Shown here in pieces: positions 1 through 7,543 of a stretch of 38,504 bases of DNA. This stretch comes from Dehalococcoidia bacterium (lineage in GTDB: Bacteria; Chloroflexota; Dehalococcoidia; Dehalococcoidales; BS750m-G39). How positions within the stretch are numbered: the first letter of the stretch is position 1; each line of letters begins with the position of its first letter. Under the pieces are notes generated by a model. It was not told where the DNA came from and did no database searches. It saw only the letters and a list, made by a program, of their open reading frames with translations. Made by a program: the position numbers and the translations under genes. The stretch is from contig JAUWZG010000001.1 in assembly GCA_030615425.1 (NCBI GenBank), forward strand, positions 1 through 38,504, given 5' to 3'.

Positions 1-97
1 CAATGGCATTGGCGGCATCATTAAAGCCATTAACCAGACCAAAGCCAATGGCAAAGGCAATAATAAGGAGAAGAAGAGCCAGTGAGGAATCAGGCAT
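1..97 (-). CDS. PiT-family inorganic phosphate transporter, N-terminal fragment
   Basis: Only the first 32 codons lie in the window; the gene continues beyond base 1. The visible peptide starts MPDSSLALLLLIIAFAIGFG and runs into the NGFNDAANAI signature. That signature (GxNDxxNxxG type) is the hallmark of the first membrane segment of PiT transporters, which import phosphate with H+ or Na+ as a metal-phosphate complex. The ATG overlaps the stop of the upstream DUF47 gene by 8 bases, the usual DUF47-pit arrangement, so the two are probably translationally coupled. Family identity is well supported despite the truncation. Substrate (phosphate rather than sulfate) is inferred from the DUF47 partner. 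Confidence 0.85.
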   Translation of the reverse strand, partial: MPDSSLALLLLIIAFAIGFGLVNGFNDAANAI

Positions 98-716
98 GCT
101 TGAGGGCTACCCCTTCAAGGACATTAGCCACATCCTCACACCTGTCGGTGGCACTCTCCATATGGGCGTAAATCTCGCGCCATTTGATAATATGAGCAAT
201 ATCGGTAGAATCGGCAAAAAGCTCAGCCATCGCTGAGCGGTATATCCTATCGGCTACATTTTCCAACCGATTAATCTCCACACACCGTTTAAGAACCTGG
301 CTTAACACTATGCGCTTCTTTAACTGAGGCATTACCCTCTCCACTTCCTCCGTCGCCTGCACGATAATATCAGCCAGCTCCCGAGCCCTCTTCCCCGGAC
401 GGTCCACCTTGTAAAGAAGCATGGCATCAGCCGCCGCATGAATAAAGTCGGTGACATCATCCAGGACATGAGCCAGCTGGACTATATCCTCCCGGTCAAA
501 GGGGGTGACAAAGGTGCGATGTACCCGTGCCATAATATCATGGGTGATGGTGTCCCCCTGGTGTTCAAGCTCAGTTATTTCGCCTACCTTTCCCTCAACG
601 TGTTCCCAGGTATCAACCATCTCCTTAAGACTCTGAGCTGCTTTTACCATATTCTGGGCGCTCGCTTGAAAAAGGTCAAAAAACTTCTCCTCACGGGGAA
701 TAAAAGGAAACCTCAC
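90..716 (-). CDS. DUF47 / PhoU-like Pit accessory protein
   Basis: A 208-residue, almost wholly helical and charged protein, matching the usual length of DUF47 (COG1392). Members resemble PhoU and are encoded beside PiT transporters, where they are thought to regulate transport. Family features include the N-terminal FPREEKFFDLF-like stretch (here IPREEKFFDLFQ), the ELEHQGDTITHDI segment near residue 50, the TPFDREDI motif near residue 72, and the C-terminal ESATDRCEDVANVLEGVALK helix. The gene overlaps the PiT start by 8 bases. A clear promoter for it (TTGACA-17-TAAACT) lies at 828-856 on this strand. The protein is presumably cytosolic and associated with the transporter at the membrane. 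Confidence 0.9.
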   Translation of the reverse strand: MRFPFIPREEKFFDLFQASAQNMVKAAQSLKEMVDTWEHVEGKVGEITELEHQGDTITHDIMARVHRTFVTPFDREDIVQLAHVLDDVTDFIHAAADAMLLYKVDRPGKRARELADIIVQATEEVERVMPQLKKRIVLSQVLKRCVEINRLENVADRIYRSAMAELFADSTDIAHIIKWREIYAHMESATDRCEDVANVLEGVALKHA

Positions 717-827
717 GCTCTAATCCTCCTTTGCCCACAGCAGGCACGTAGAGATAACAGTGGATGGAAAGTTGGGGAGTCAGAAAAGGGAAATTTGCCA
801 TATCGATTCAACATCGATTCCATTGTG

Positions 828-856
828 AGTTTAGTTGAGAGGCATGTAATTGTCAA
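828..856 (-). promoter_or_regulatory. Sigma-70-type promoter for DUF47-pit
   Basis: On the minus strand, TTGACA (851-856) and TAAACT (828-833) are separated by 17 bp. Transcription would start near 821 and run into the DUF47 gene, leaving a leader of about 105 nt. Two ATCGAT palindromes (802-807, 813-818) lie just downstream of the predicted start and could be an operator. Confidence 0.6.
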
Positions 857-869
857 GCAATAAAAATTA

Positions 870-898
870 TTGACATCCAGCGCGTAGAGGCATAAAAT
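870..898 (+). promoter_or_regulatory. Sigma-70-type promoter for the micro-ORF and channel gene
   Basis: TTGACA (870-875), a 17-bp spacer and TAAAAT (893-898) form a near-consensus promoter. It is divergent from the DUF47 promoter; the two -35 boxes are 13 bp apart. The transcript would begin near 905 and include the micro-ORF at 952 and the channel gene at 1089. Confidence 0.65.
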
Positions 899-951
899 TC
901 TCCAATTGTGAGCCATGTTATATAGTGGTAAAATTGAGCAACTGATGAAAT

Positions 952-1050
952 ATGCTCAATAGTTGGCGACCCAAACCTGGCGACAAGATTTTCCGTCCAC
1001 GGCGAATTAGACGTTACCGCTTAAGACGAATAATCCAGCAACTGAAGTGA
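952..1050 (+). CDS. 32-residue arginine-rich micro-ORF (possible leader peptide)
   Basis: An ATG-to-TGA ORF of 32 codons with no strong ribosome-binding site. It carries PKPGDKIFRPRRIRRYRLRR, 14 of whose residues resemble the N-terminal LQPGDKVLRIRRRRPRRRLR stretch of the channel gene that follows 38 bases later. It lies on the transcript predicted from the promoter at 870-898. It could be a real basic micropeptide, or a decayed partial duplication of the channel's 5' end. The similarity is visible directly; expression is not shown. Confidence 0.4.
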   Translation: MLNSWRPKPGDKIFRPRRIRRYRLRRIIQQLK

Positions 1051-1088
1051 GCCTATAAAATCAAATCAGTAAATGGAGGTAATTGAAG

Positions 1089-1670
1089 ATGAAGGAGGAA
1101 GAAACGCTGGAACAGCTAACACCACTACAACCGGGAGATAAAGTACTCCGTATCCGTAGGCGGAGACCTCGAAGGAGGCTTCGCATCACTCCGGACATCC
1201 CAGGGGTTTTTAGATTTCTTAAGCGCATAGTCACGGAAACTCCTTTAATACCGTTGATTCTGGCTCTTATCGGGCTTTGGCTACTCTCCGCTTGGGGTCT
1301 TTACCTTGCTGAGCGGGGAGCCAATGAACAGATAAATTCCTATGGTTCTGCCTTGTGGTGGACCTTCACAGCTATGCAAACGCAAGGTGCCAATAGCCCG
1401 GGACCGATTACTGCCTCTGGGATGTTAATTGGTTCAATTTGGTCAATTTTCGGTACGATTGCCTTTTTTGGTGTGATAATCGGTACCCTTTATGCCTACT
1501 TTATGCTCCCCAGGCGGCGCCCATCCCGGGAGATCGTAAGTGCCCTCCAATATAATCTAGAGCAACTAGAAAACTTGTCCATCGATGAGTTAGAGGTGCT
1601 CAGAGACACTACAGTACGGATTGTAAATACTCAAATAAAGGAACTCCAACAAAAGTCTTCCGGCCAGTGA
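1089..1670 (+). CDS. Two-TM ion channel (Ion_trans_2-like) with non-canonical filter
   Basis: A 193-residue protein. Residues about 10-35 are very arginine-rich and cytosolic. A first membrane helix (about 52-74) is followed by a pore-helix-like segment SALWWTFTAMQTQGANSPGP (about 87-106) and a second helix (about 113-139). A charged C-terminal tail is probably coiled coil. The SALWWTFTAM segment matches K+-channel pore helices, but TVGYGD is replaced by TQGANS, so K+ selectivity is doubtful. ATG 1089 is preferred to the in-frame TTG at 1083 because GGAGG (1075-1079) stands 9 bases before the ATG. It precedes Usp and TrkA/RCK genes, suggesting a gated channel with regulatory partners. Confidence 0.75.
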   Translation: MKEEETLEQLTPLQPGDKVLRIRRRRPRRRLRITPDIPGVFRFLKRIVTETPLIPLILALIGLWLLSAWGLYLAERGANEQINSYGSALWWTFTAMQTQGANSPGPITASGMLIGSIWSIFGTIAFFGVIIGTLYAYFMLPRRRPSREIVSALQYNLEQLENLSIDELEVLRDTTVRIVNTQIKELQQKSSGQ

Positions 1671-1689
1671 AAAAATGCAGTAAATGGTA

Positions 1690-1718
1690 TTGTAGATTTT
1701 TCATAATAAGACTATAAT
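1690..1718 (+). promoter_or_regulatory. Sigma-70-type promoter for the usp-trkA genes
   Basis: TTGTAG (1690-1695), a 17-bp spacer and a perfect TATAAT (1713-1718) precede the Usp gene start by about 36 bases. The Usp and TrkA-like genes can therefore be transcribed separately from the channel. Confidence 0.55.
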
Positions 1719-1754
1719 ACTCGTTAATCAACATTAAGTGGGGATAGAGAAGCA

Positions 1755-2183
1755 ATGGAGTTTCGCAAGATTCTGGTGCCGGTAACTGGCACCGAAGTTG
1801 ATGAGGAAGCCATCAGGCTAGCCTGTCGGCTGGCTAAGAAGGATAAAGGCAAGATTTGTGCCGTTTATGTCATTACCTTAAAACGTACCCTACCACTAGA
1901 TGCCGAAATTGAGCCTGAAATTAAAAAAGCTGAGGACATACTGGATCACATAGCCAGCGTGGCTGAAGAAGAAGACTACGAGACAGAGACTGACCTGCTT
2001 CAAGCCCGTGAAGCCGGCCCCACTATTGTCGATGAAGCCGTAGAACGAGAGGTTGATCTAATCCTGATGGGTGTTATCTACAAGAGACGCTTCGGACAGT
2101 TTAGCCTGGGCAGCGTGGTGCCCTATGTGCTTAAAAACGCCCCCTGCCAGGTTATGCTATATCATCAATATACTTCAAAGTGA
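1755..2183 (+). CDS. UspA-family universal stress protein
   Basis: A single-domain Usp of 142 residues, the standard length. The N-terminus KILVPVTGTEVDEEAIRLAC is the family's first strand and helix, and DLILMG begins the nucleotide-binding end. The canonical G-x2-G-x9-G(S/T) ATP motif is only partly kept: GVIYKRRFGQFSLGSV lacks the second glycine at its usual place but keeps the terminal GS. Usp proteins are cytosolic homodimers that often bind ATP or other nucleotides. The gene lies between an ion channel and two RCK-type proteins, with a stop 10 bases before the next ATG, suggesting a role in gating ion flux. That role is inferred. Confidence 0.85.
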   Translation: MEFRKILVPVTGTEVDEEAIRLACRLAKKDKGKICAVYVITLKRTLPLDAEIEPEIKKAEDILDHIASVAEEEDYETETDLLQAREAGPTIVDEAVEREVDLILMGVIYKRRFGQFSLGSVVPYVLKNAPCQVMLYHQYTSK

Positions 2184-2193
2184 GTTTGATATT

Positions 2194-2598
2194 ATGAAAG
2201 TAGTAATTATGGGCTGTGGAAGAGTGGGGTCTCGACTAGCTGGACTTTTAGACATTGAAGGACACAGTATTACCATTCTGGACACCGATACCTATAGCTT
2301 TCGCCGGCTGCCTTCTGACTTCGGGGGCACGGCGCTGGTGGGCAATGGCACCGATGAGGAATCGCTTAAGAAAGCGGGTATAGAGGAAGCTGATGTCTTT
2401 GTGGCTTTAACTCAAGGAGATAATCGCAATGTCATGGCAGCTCAAATCGCCAAGCATATCTTTAATGTGCCCAAGGTGCTCTGCCGTATCTATGACCCCC
2501 TGCGCCGAGAGCTATTCAGCTCTCTGGGAATAGAAACCTTCAGCCCAACCACAATATTTGCCCAAATGCTGAAGGAAAAACTGGAAGTGGAGGAGTAG
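2194..2598 (+). CDS. TrkA-N (RCK) NAD-binding protein, single domain
   Basis: A 134-residue Rossmann-fold protein with only the TrkA_N/RCK domain. GCGRVGSRLA (residues 7-16) is the dinucleotide-binding loop, and the acidic ILDTD follows at the end of strand 2. VALTQGDNRNVMAAQIAK and RIYDP are family motifs. An in-frame upstream extension to 2071 is spurious because it overlaps the Usp gene; MKVVIMGCGRVGS is the normal family start. Such proteins bind NAD(H) or nucleotides and gate K+ channels or Trk/Ktr uptake systems. Eight bases separate it from the next gene, which is its two-domain paralogue, so the pair may form a heteromeric ring. The lack of a TrkA_C domain is notable. Confidence 0.85.
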   Translation: MKVVIMGCGRVGSRLAGLLDIEGHSITILDTDTYSFRRLPSDFGGTALVGNGTDEESLKKAGIEEADVFVALTQGDNRNVMAAQIAKHIFNVPKVLCRIYDPLRRELFSSLGIETFSPTTIFAQMLKEKLEVEE

Positions 2599-2605
2599 GC
2601 TAAAT

Positions 2606-3268
2606 ATGTACATCATTGTTATCGGTGGGGGCAAGGTGGGCTATTACCTGGCCAGAGCTCTATTAGATGAAGGGCACGAGATATTGGTGGTGGAAAAGGA
2701 CTCAGACAGAACTGAATTTATCTGTAGTGAGCTGGGCAGCGTTTGCGTCCGCGGCGATGGCTGTGAGGTGGCTACCCTGACTGAAGTGGGCACGGGGCGA
2801 GCTGACATGTTCATTGCCGTGACCGGCGATGATGAAGATAACCTGGTTGCCTGCCAGGTAGCCAAGCATAAATTTAATGTGCCTCAGACTATAGCCCGCA
2901 TCAGCAATCCAAAGAATGAGACTATCTTTAAGACGCTGGGTATTGATGTTACTGTAAGTAGCACTAACATTATCCTTGAACATATAGAGGAAGAGGTGCC
3001 AACCCACCCCCTGACGCACCTATTAGATATCAAAGATAAAGGGCTGGAGATTGTAGAGGTAAAAATCCCGCCCCACTCAACCACAATAGGCAAAACAGTG
3101 AAGAAGCTTAAACTACCAAAGGGAAGTGTCCTGTCGCTAATTATTCGTAGCCGAAAGAAGCCTTTTGTCCCCACCGCCAGTACAGTCCTTCAAGCTGAAG
3201 ACCAAATCATAGCCGTTACTAGCCCCGAGTCAGAAGAAGCGCTAAGGACTGCCCTCAGAGGTTCCTGA
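2606..3268 (+). CDS. TrkA-family K+ transport regulator (TrkA_N + TrkA_C)
   Basis: A 220-residue protein with an RCK N-domain (GGGKVGYYLARAL, residues 7-19; VVEKD at the end of strand 2; TGDDEDNLVACQVAK) and a C-terminal TrkA_C/RCK_C domain (about 140-215: LEIVEVKIPPHSTTIGKTVKKLKLP). This is the layout of KtrA/TrkA half-units that bind nucleotides and switch K+ channels or transporters. Cytosolic and membrane-associated through its partner. The membrane partner is not a TrkH/KtrB in this window; the nearest candidate is the atypical channel at 1089-1670. It ends the cluster; comEA has its own promoter downstream. Confidence 0.9.
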   Translation: MYIIVIGGGKVGYYLARALLDEGHEILVVEKDSDRTEFICSELGSVCVRGDGCEVATLTEVGTGRADMFIAVTGDDEDNLVACQVAKHKFNVPQTIARISNPKNETIFKTLGIDVTVSSTNIILEHIEEEVPTHPLTHLLDIKDKGLEIVEVKIPPHSTTIGKTVKKLKLPKGSVLSLIIRSRKKPFVPTASTVLQAEDQIIAVTSPESEEALRTALRGS

Positions 3269-3291
3269 CCACTTAAAACTGGAATAGATTG

Positions 3292-3319
3292 TTGCCCTAT
3301 TGCTTTTTAATGTTATACT
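3292..3319 (+). promoter_or_regulatory. Sigma-70-type promoter for comEA-comEC
   Basis: TTGCCC (3292-3297), a 16-bp spacer and TATACT (3314-3319) lie 29 bases before the comEA start. The promoter resembles the rph promoter (TTGCCA-17-TATACT) in this window. Confidence 0.55.
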
Positions 3320-3347
3320 GGCTACAGTCAATTTCAGGAGGTCCCCC

Positions 3348-3857
3348 ATGGCAACAGGCAAGCTTAACCAATTCTGGGCACTGATTACTGTTTTACTGAT
3401 AGCCGTTATTGTTATTGGGGGCGTAGTAGCCTGGTCAAGGTATAGCCCAAGCCAGCCCATAGAGATTTCCCTGGCACCGAGTCAAGAGTTAAGCGGCGAG
3501 ATTTACATCGGTGGTGCGGTGAGCAGCCCCAGCTTCCACCCTCTAGTATCCGGCGAGAGCCTGGAAGCTCTGATTCAAGCCGCCGGCGGCACTACCGCTG
3601 ATGCCGACCTCACCCGACTTAAACTCTATATTCCCAGAGTTGGAGAAGGAGAGCAGCCACAAAGAATCGACCTCAACCGGGCTGAAGCCTGGCTGCTAGA
3701 GGCTCTGCCCGGCATTGGCCCAAGCAAGGCTCAGGCTATCATAAACTATCGCCAGCAACATGGGGGCTTCAGCAATATCACCGAGATAACCGAGGTTGAA
3801 GGAATAGGACCCGCTATCTACGAGCAGATTAAAGACTTAATTACCGTAGCCGACTAA
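3348..3857 (+). CDS. comEA: ComEA-like DNA-binding protein (SLBB + helix-hairpin-helix)
   Basis: A 169-residue protein with a single N-terminal membrane anchor (about 10-31), an SLBB-like beta domain (EIYIGGAVSSPSFHPL, about 52-110), and a C-terminal double helix-hairpin-helix (LPGIGPSKAQAIINYRQQHG and VEGIGPAIYEQIKDL). This is the layout of ComEA, which receives transforming DNA at the outer face of the membrane and passes it to ComEC. ATG 3348 is chosen because CAGGAGG stands 6 bases before it; an in-frame TTG at 3300 overlaps the promoter. comEC follows 15 bases later, supporting the assignment. Confidence 0.9.
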   Translation: MATGKLNQFWALITVLLIAVIVIGGVVAWSRYSPSQPIEISLAPSQELSGEIYIGGAVSSPSFHPLVSGESLEALIQAAGGTTADADLTRLKLYIPRVGEGEQPQRIDLNRAEAWLLEALPGIGPSKAQAIINYRQQHGGFSNITEITEVEGIGPAIYEQIKDLITVAD

Positions 3858-3872
3858 CACTCGAGGTAAATA

Positions 3873-6299
3873 GTGGCACTTATCTATCTAAGTGGTGCCT
3901 GGGTGGCTGGTATCTATCTGGGGTCAAAATTTGTCCTCCCCCTAGCCCTCATTCTCATTGGGCTTATCCCCCTCCCCCTCCTCTTCCTCTTTCCTCAACA
4001 CCGCAAGGCAATAATCTTATCCGCCATCTGCCTTATCGCCCTCTTTGGCGGCGCTTTCTGCTATCAGGCATTTCAACCTCCCAATGATGAGAGCCACCTC
4101 AAGTTCTACAACGGCGAGGAGGTTGAAATCAAGGGGATGGTCAATTCTGACCCCGAGGTTAGAGATAAGATTACTCATATTCGCCTGTCAGCCAGCGAAA
4201 TAAAACTGGGGGAAGAGCGGCAGGAGGTATCAGGCGATGCCCTGTTATTTGTTCCCAGATACCCCGCATATAAATATGGCGATGTCCTCCAGGTAACGGG
4301 GAAACTGGAGACACCACCTGAGCTTGACGACTTTGATTATAAGGGCTATCTGGCTCATCAGGGAATATACTCCACCATGCTCTACCCGGAAATAGAAATT
4401 TTAGCAACAGGCCAAGGGTTTAAGCCGCTGGAATGGGTTTACTCATTAAGAAATAACCTATCCCAAACGATGGCGGAGGTTCTGCCAGAGCCACAGGCAT
4501 CGCTAGCTCAGGGTATCATCCTGGGCATCAGATATAACATTCCCACAGAAGTTAGAGACGACTTTGCCGGCACCGGCACTGCCCATCTGCTGGCTATCTC
4601 CGGTCTCCACCTCAGCATCATGGCTGGCATATTGCTCAGCATCGGTATATGGCTCTTCGGCAAAAGGCGCTACCTCTATATCTGGCTGGCACTGGGCACA
4701 ATCTGGCTTTATGCTTTAATTAGCGGTGCGCACCCCCCGGTAATCAGGGGGGCGATTATGGCCAGCGTGTTTCTTAGCGCCGAGCTTCTGGGCAGGCAGC
4801 GCACCGCCATCACCTCCTTGGCCTTCGCTGCTGCTGTAATGGTAGGCATTAACCCCCAAATCCTGTGGGATGCCTCCTTCCAACTGAGCTTTCTGGCTAT
4901 GGCAGGCTTAATCTTCCTTGCCCCTCCACTCATGGCTTGGGGGAGAAAAGCGGTTAACACCGCCATTGGTGAAAAGAGAGTAGGCATATCTTTAGCCAAT
5001 ATCGTTACCGATAGCTTCAGCGTAACCTTAGCCGCCATCATAGCCGTGTGGCCCGCCGTTGCCCACTATTTCGGCATTGTTTCCTTTGTTGGTCCATTTG
5101 CCACGATACTCGCTCTGCTGGCACTGCCCGGTATCATTGTCGCAGGGGCTCTGGCTGGACTCATCGGGCTGGTTTTCCTGCCCATCGCCCAGGCTATAGG
5201 TTGGCTTGCCTGGCTGTTCATTTCATATATGATGCTGATAATAAGTGGTTTTGCCTCTCTCCCCATATCCCATATTGAGGTAGGCTCGGTTGACACCACC
5301 GTGATATTGGTTTACTATTCAGCCCTTGCCGCCGCCGTCTGGCTCGGCAGCAGGAAGAGGTTCACCCAACGGATGTCTCGAGCTAAAAGCTGGCTAAAAT
5401 CAGGGGCGAGTAAATCATTCAGCCTTGTTTCCCGACTACCCAAGAAATGGGTTATCCCACCCCTGCTAATAGTAGCCATTCTGGCCTCGGTGGCCGTTGC
5501 CACCATGCCCGATGATGAGCTTCATGTAAGCTTCCTCAATGTTGGTCAGGGTGATGCCATACTGATTCAAAAAGGAAATCAGCAGGTACTGATTGACGGT
5601 GGACCCAGCCCCCAACTCTTGACTCTGGAGCTGGGCGAGAGGATGCCCTTCTGGGATAGAACCATAGAGCTGGTGGTGTTAACCCACCCCCACGCCGACC
5701 ACCTCACCGGCCTGGTGGAGGTCTTACAAAGATACCAGGTGGAGCAGGTGCTCTATACCGATTTAGATGATTTAGATTATGAGTCGTCTTTATATGAAGA
5801 ATGGCTCGGACTAATTGAAGAAAGGGAAATTGAATACACCCTAGCTCAAGCCGGACAGCAGATTGACTTGGGTGATGGAATAGTGATAAAGGTGCTCCAT
5901 CCCCAAGCCTCCCTATTAAATGGCACCGGGGCTGATATAAACAATAATAGCGTGGTATTACACCTGGGTTTGGGCAGGGTGAGCTTCCTGCTGGCGGCTG
6001 ATATTGAGTGGGAGGCTGAGTTCAAGCTTATCGCCCTCCCCACCAATTTAAGCAGCACCGTGCTCAAGGTTGGGCATAGCGGTTCGGCTACCTCCACCAC
6101 CCCGGAATTTCTGGCGGCGGTTAGCCCGCAGGTGGCGGTTATCTCGGTGGGAGATAACCCCTTTGGTCACCCCAGCGGTGAGGTGGTGGAGAGGCTGATA
6201 GAACAAGTTGGCTCAGAGAATATATACCGCACCGATGAGCAGGGAACAATAGAATTTATCACCGATGGCGAGAGGCTGTGGGTGAGGGTGGAGGAGTGA
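3873..6299 (+). CDS. comEC: ComEC/Rec2 DNA internalization channel
   Basis: A full-length 808-residue protein with all three ComEC parts. The N-terminal membrane helices plus DUF4131/OB region cover about 1-180. The multi-pass Competence domain (about 210-480) includes GTGTAHLLAISGLHLSI, the family signature. The C-terminal metallo-beta-lactamase-like domain (about 545-808) has LTHPHADHLTGL, the HxHxDH motif that is eroded in some ComECs but intact here, suggesting nuclease activity on the non-transforming strand. Start is GTG 3873, preceded by CGAGG, 15 bases after comEA. It imports single-stranded DNA across the cytoplasmic membrane. The rest of the competence machinery is not in this window. 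Confidence 0.93.
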   Translation: MALIYLSGAWVAGIYLGSKFVLPLALILIGLIPLPLLFLFPQHRKAIILSAICLIALFGGAFCYQAFQPPNDESHLKFYNGEEVEIKGMVNSDPEVRDKITHIRLSASEIKLGEERQEVSGDALLFVPRYPAYKYGDVLQVTGKLETPPELDDFDYKGYLAHQGIYSTMLYPEIEILATGQGFKPLEWVYSLRNNLSQTMAEVLPEPQASLAQGIILGIRYNIPTEVRDDFAGTGTAHLLAISGLHLSIMAGILLSIGIWLFGKRRYLYIWLALGTIWLYALISGAHPPVIRGAIMASVFLSAELLGRQRTAITSLAFAAAVMVGINPQILWDASFQLSFLAMAGLIFLAPPLMAWGRKAVNTAIGEKRVGISLANIVTDSFSVTLAAIIAVWPAVAHYFGIVSFVGPFATILALLALPGIIVAGALAGLIGLVFLPIAQAIGWLAWLFISYMMLIISGFASLPISHIEVGSVDTTVILVYYSALAAAVWLGSRKRFTQRMSRAKSWLKSGASKSFSLVSRLPKKWVIPPLLIVAILASVAVATMPDDELHVSFLNVGQGDAILIQKGNQQVLIDGGPSPQLLTLELGERMPFWDRTIELVVLTHPHADHLTGLVEVLQRYQVEQVLYTDLDDLDYESSLYEEWLGLIEEREIEYTLAQAGQQIDLGDGIVIKVLHPQASLLNGTGADINNNSVVLHLGLGRVSFLLAADIEWEAEFKLIALPTNLSSTVLKVGHSGSATSTTPEFLAAVSPQVAVISVGDNPFGHPSGEVVERLIEQVGSENIYRTDEQGTIEFITDGERLWVRVEE

Positions 6300-6334
6300 G
6301 AAAGTAAACCTCCCTAACCTTTTCCTTTCCTCAT

Positions 6335-6366
6335 CGTTATAGTATATATATTAGATAGAGATAACG
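6335..6366. repeat. Short inverted repeat upstream of the DUF4349 gene
   Basis: CGTTAT (6335-6340) and ATAACG (6361-6366) flank an AT-rich tract that includes TATATATTAG. The second arm sits just before the ribosome-binding site (AAGGGGGGAC). It could be a leader hairpin or operator. The evidence is only the 6-bp symmetry. Confidence 0.3.
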
Positions 6367-6382
6367 AAGGGGGGACTTTGTT

Positions 6383-7207
6383 ATGAAAAAGCTGCTCATA
6401 GGGCTGGCGCTGGTGGCGCTACTGCTGGTGCCGGCTGCCTGCGCTGGAGAAGCAACGGAGGAAGGAGCACCTTCAGGGGGGACATCACCTGAAGAAGGGG
6501 ATGAGACATATAAGCCTGAGTCTTTACCCTCAACCGAAGATGAGCGGATGATAGTCCGCACCGGGGAGATGTCCCTGGTGGTGGAGGATGTAAGCCAAGC
6601 CTGCGATGATATAGCCCAGCTGGCGGTAAGTTTTGGCGGCTATGTGGTATCGTCCTACATTTCAGGGGAGGAAGAGGACATAAGGGGGTGGATTTCTTTC
6701 CGGGTGCCTGATGACAAGTTTGAAATGGCGCTAACTGAACTGAGAGACCTGGCGGTAAGGGTAGAATCGGAGAGAACCGAGAGCCGGGACGTAACCGAGG
6801 AGTATGTTGACCTTCAGTCAAGGCTGAGGAACGCCGAGGCAACCGAGCAGCAATACCTCACCCTCCTGGGAAAAGCCGAGGAGATAGAGGATATCCTCAA
6901 AATCTATGACAGCCTCTCCCGCATACGCTCCGAGATAGAGCAGATTAAGGGTCGTATACAATATCTGGAGCGAACCACATCAACGAGCCTGATTTCGGTA
7001 TCCCTGGAGCCTGAGGTTACAGCCAAGCCGCTGGTTCGCATCGGCTGGAATGCACTGGAAGTGCTCAAATCAGCTGCCAGAGGACTGGTCATCGCCGGAC
7101 AGGTGCTCGGCACCATAGCTATCTGGCTGCTAATCCTCATCCCCATCTGGGGAACCATACTTGGCATTATCCTGTGGCGCCGCCATAAGCGGAAGACTAA
7201 GAAATAA
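6383..7207 (+). CDS. DUF4349 lipoprotein
   Basis: A 274-residue protein. Residues 1-20 form a lipoprotein signal peptide ending LLVPAAC, with Cys20 the probable lipidated residue. A low-complexity Glu/Gly/Ser linker (21-50) follows, then the DUF4349 domain. That domain has a beta-rich part (MIVRTGEMSLVVEDV to WISFRVPDDKFE) and a coiled coil (about 130-190, YVDLQSRLRNAEATEQQYLTL). A C-terminal membrane helix (about 236-262) ends in the basic tail RRHKRKTKK. The protein is therefore anchored at both ends with the domain outside. Function is unknown; relatives are envelope proteins. An AAGGGGGG ribosome-binding site precedes the ATG. It appears monocistronic. Confidence 0.85.
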   Translation: MKKLLIGLALVALLLVPAACAGEATEEGAPSGGTSPEEGDETYKPESLPSTEDERMIVRTGEMSLVVEDVSQACDDIAQLAVSFGGYVVSSYISGEEEDIRGWISFRVPDDKFEMALTELRDLAVRVESERTESRDVTEEYVDLQSRLRNAEATEQQYLTLLGKAEEIEDILKIYDSLSRIRSEIEQIKGRIQYLERTTSTSLISVSLEPEVTAKPLVRIGWNALEVLKSAARGLVIAGQVLGTIAIWLLILIPIWGTILGIILWRRHKRKTKK

Positions 7208-7228
7208 TATAGCCAACATTGGAGCTGC

Positions 7229-7510
7229 TTAACCGGGCAAAAGCCGCCTTGCAATCTCTTCTCGGCTTAAGCCCTCAACAGCTATGACCTTATTCCAAGA
7301 GGTATGACCCCTGATAATGGTTAAGCTGCCTTTGCCCACACCCAGCTTCTGACCGAGAAAGGCAATTAACTCTCTATTGGCTTTGCCCTCAACCGGCGGC
7401 GCTGCTACCTTTACCCGCCATACCCCATCAGCAAAGCCAACCACTCCATTTCTGGCGGCACTGGGGTAAACTCGCAGCGAAATTTCAGCCCCTCTTCCAG
7501 AAATAGACAC
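7229..7510 (-). CDS. DUF167 (YggU-family) protein
   Basis: A 93-residue protein matching the compact DUF167/COG1872 fold. Visible motifs are LRVYPSAARNGVVG, WRVKVAAPPVEGKANRELI (the family's most conserved stretch), FLGQKLGVGKGSLTIIRGHTSWNK and IAVEGLS. Function is unknown across bacteria and eukaryotes; in many genomes it sits beside a small membrane protein gene (yggT). Here the upstream neighbour, 33 bases away on the same strand, is a small two-TM protein at 7544-7723, an analogous arrangement. The start is GTG 7510; no strong ribosome-binding site is seen, so coupling to the upstream gene is likely. Confidence 0.85.
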   Translation of the reverse strand: MSISGRGAEISLRVYPSAARNGVVGFADGVWRVKVAAPPVEGKANRELIAFLGQKLGVGKGSLTIIRGHTSWNKVIAVEGLSREEIARRLLPG

Positions 7511-7543
7511 AACAGTCGTCTAGTTAATTAACCTGGCTACTAA

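Noticed and set aside
438..863. A 141-codon plus-strand ORF opposite the DUF47 gene
   Set aside because: It is antisense to a well-supported gene, has no recognisable domain, and runs through the divergent promoters.
2071..2193. Upstream extension of the single-domain TrkA-N gene
   Set aside because: It overlaps the Usp gene in another frame; the family begins at the ATG at 2194.
6396..6842. A 148-codon proline-rich minus-strand ORF opposite the DUF4349 gene
   Set aside because: It is antisense to a lipoprotein gene with a clear signal peptide; its composition is a by-product of the opposite strand.
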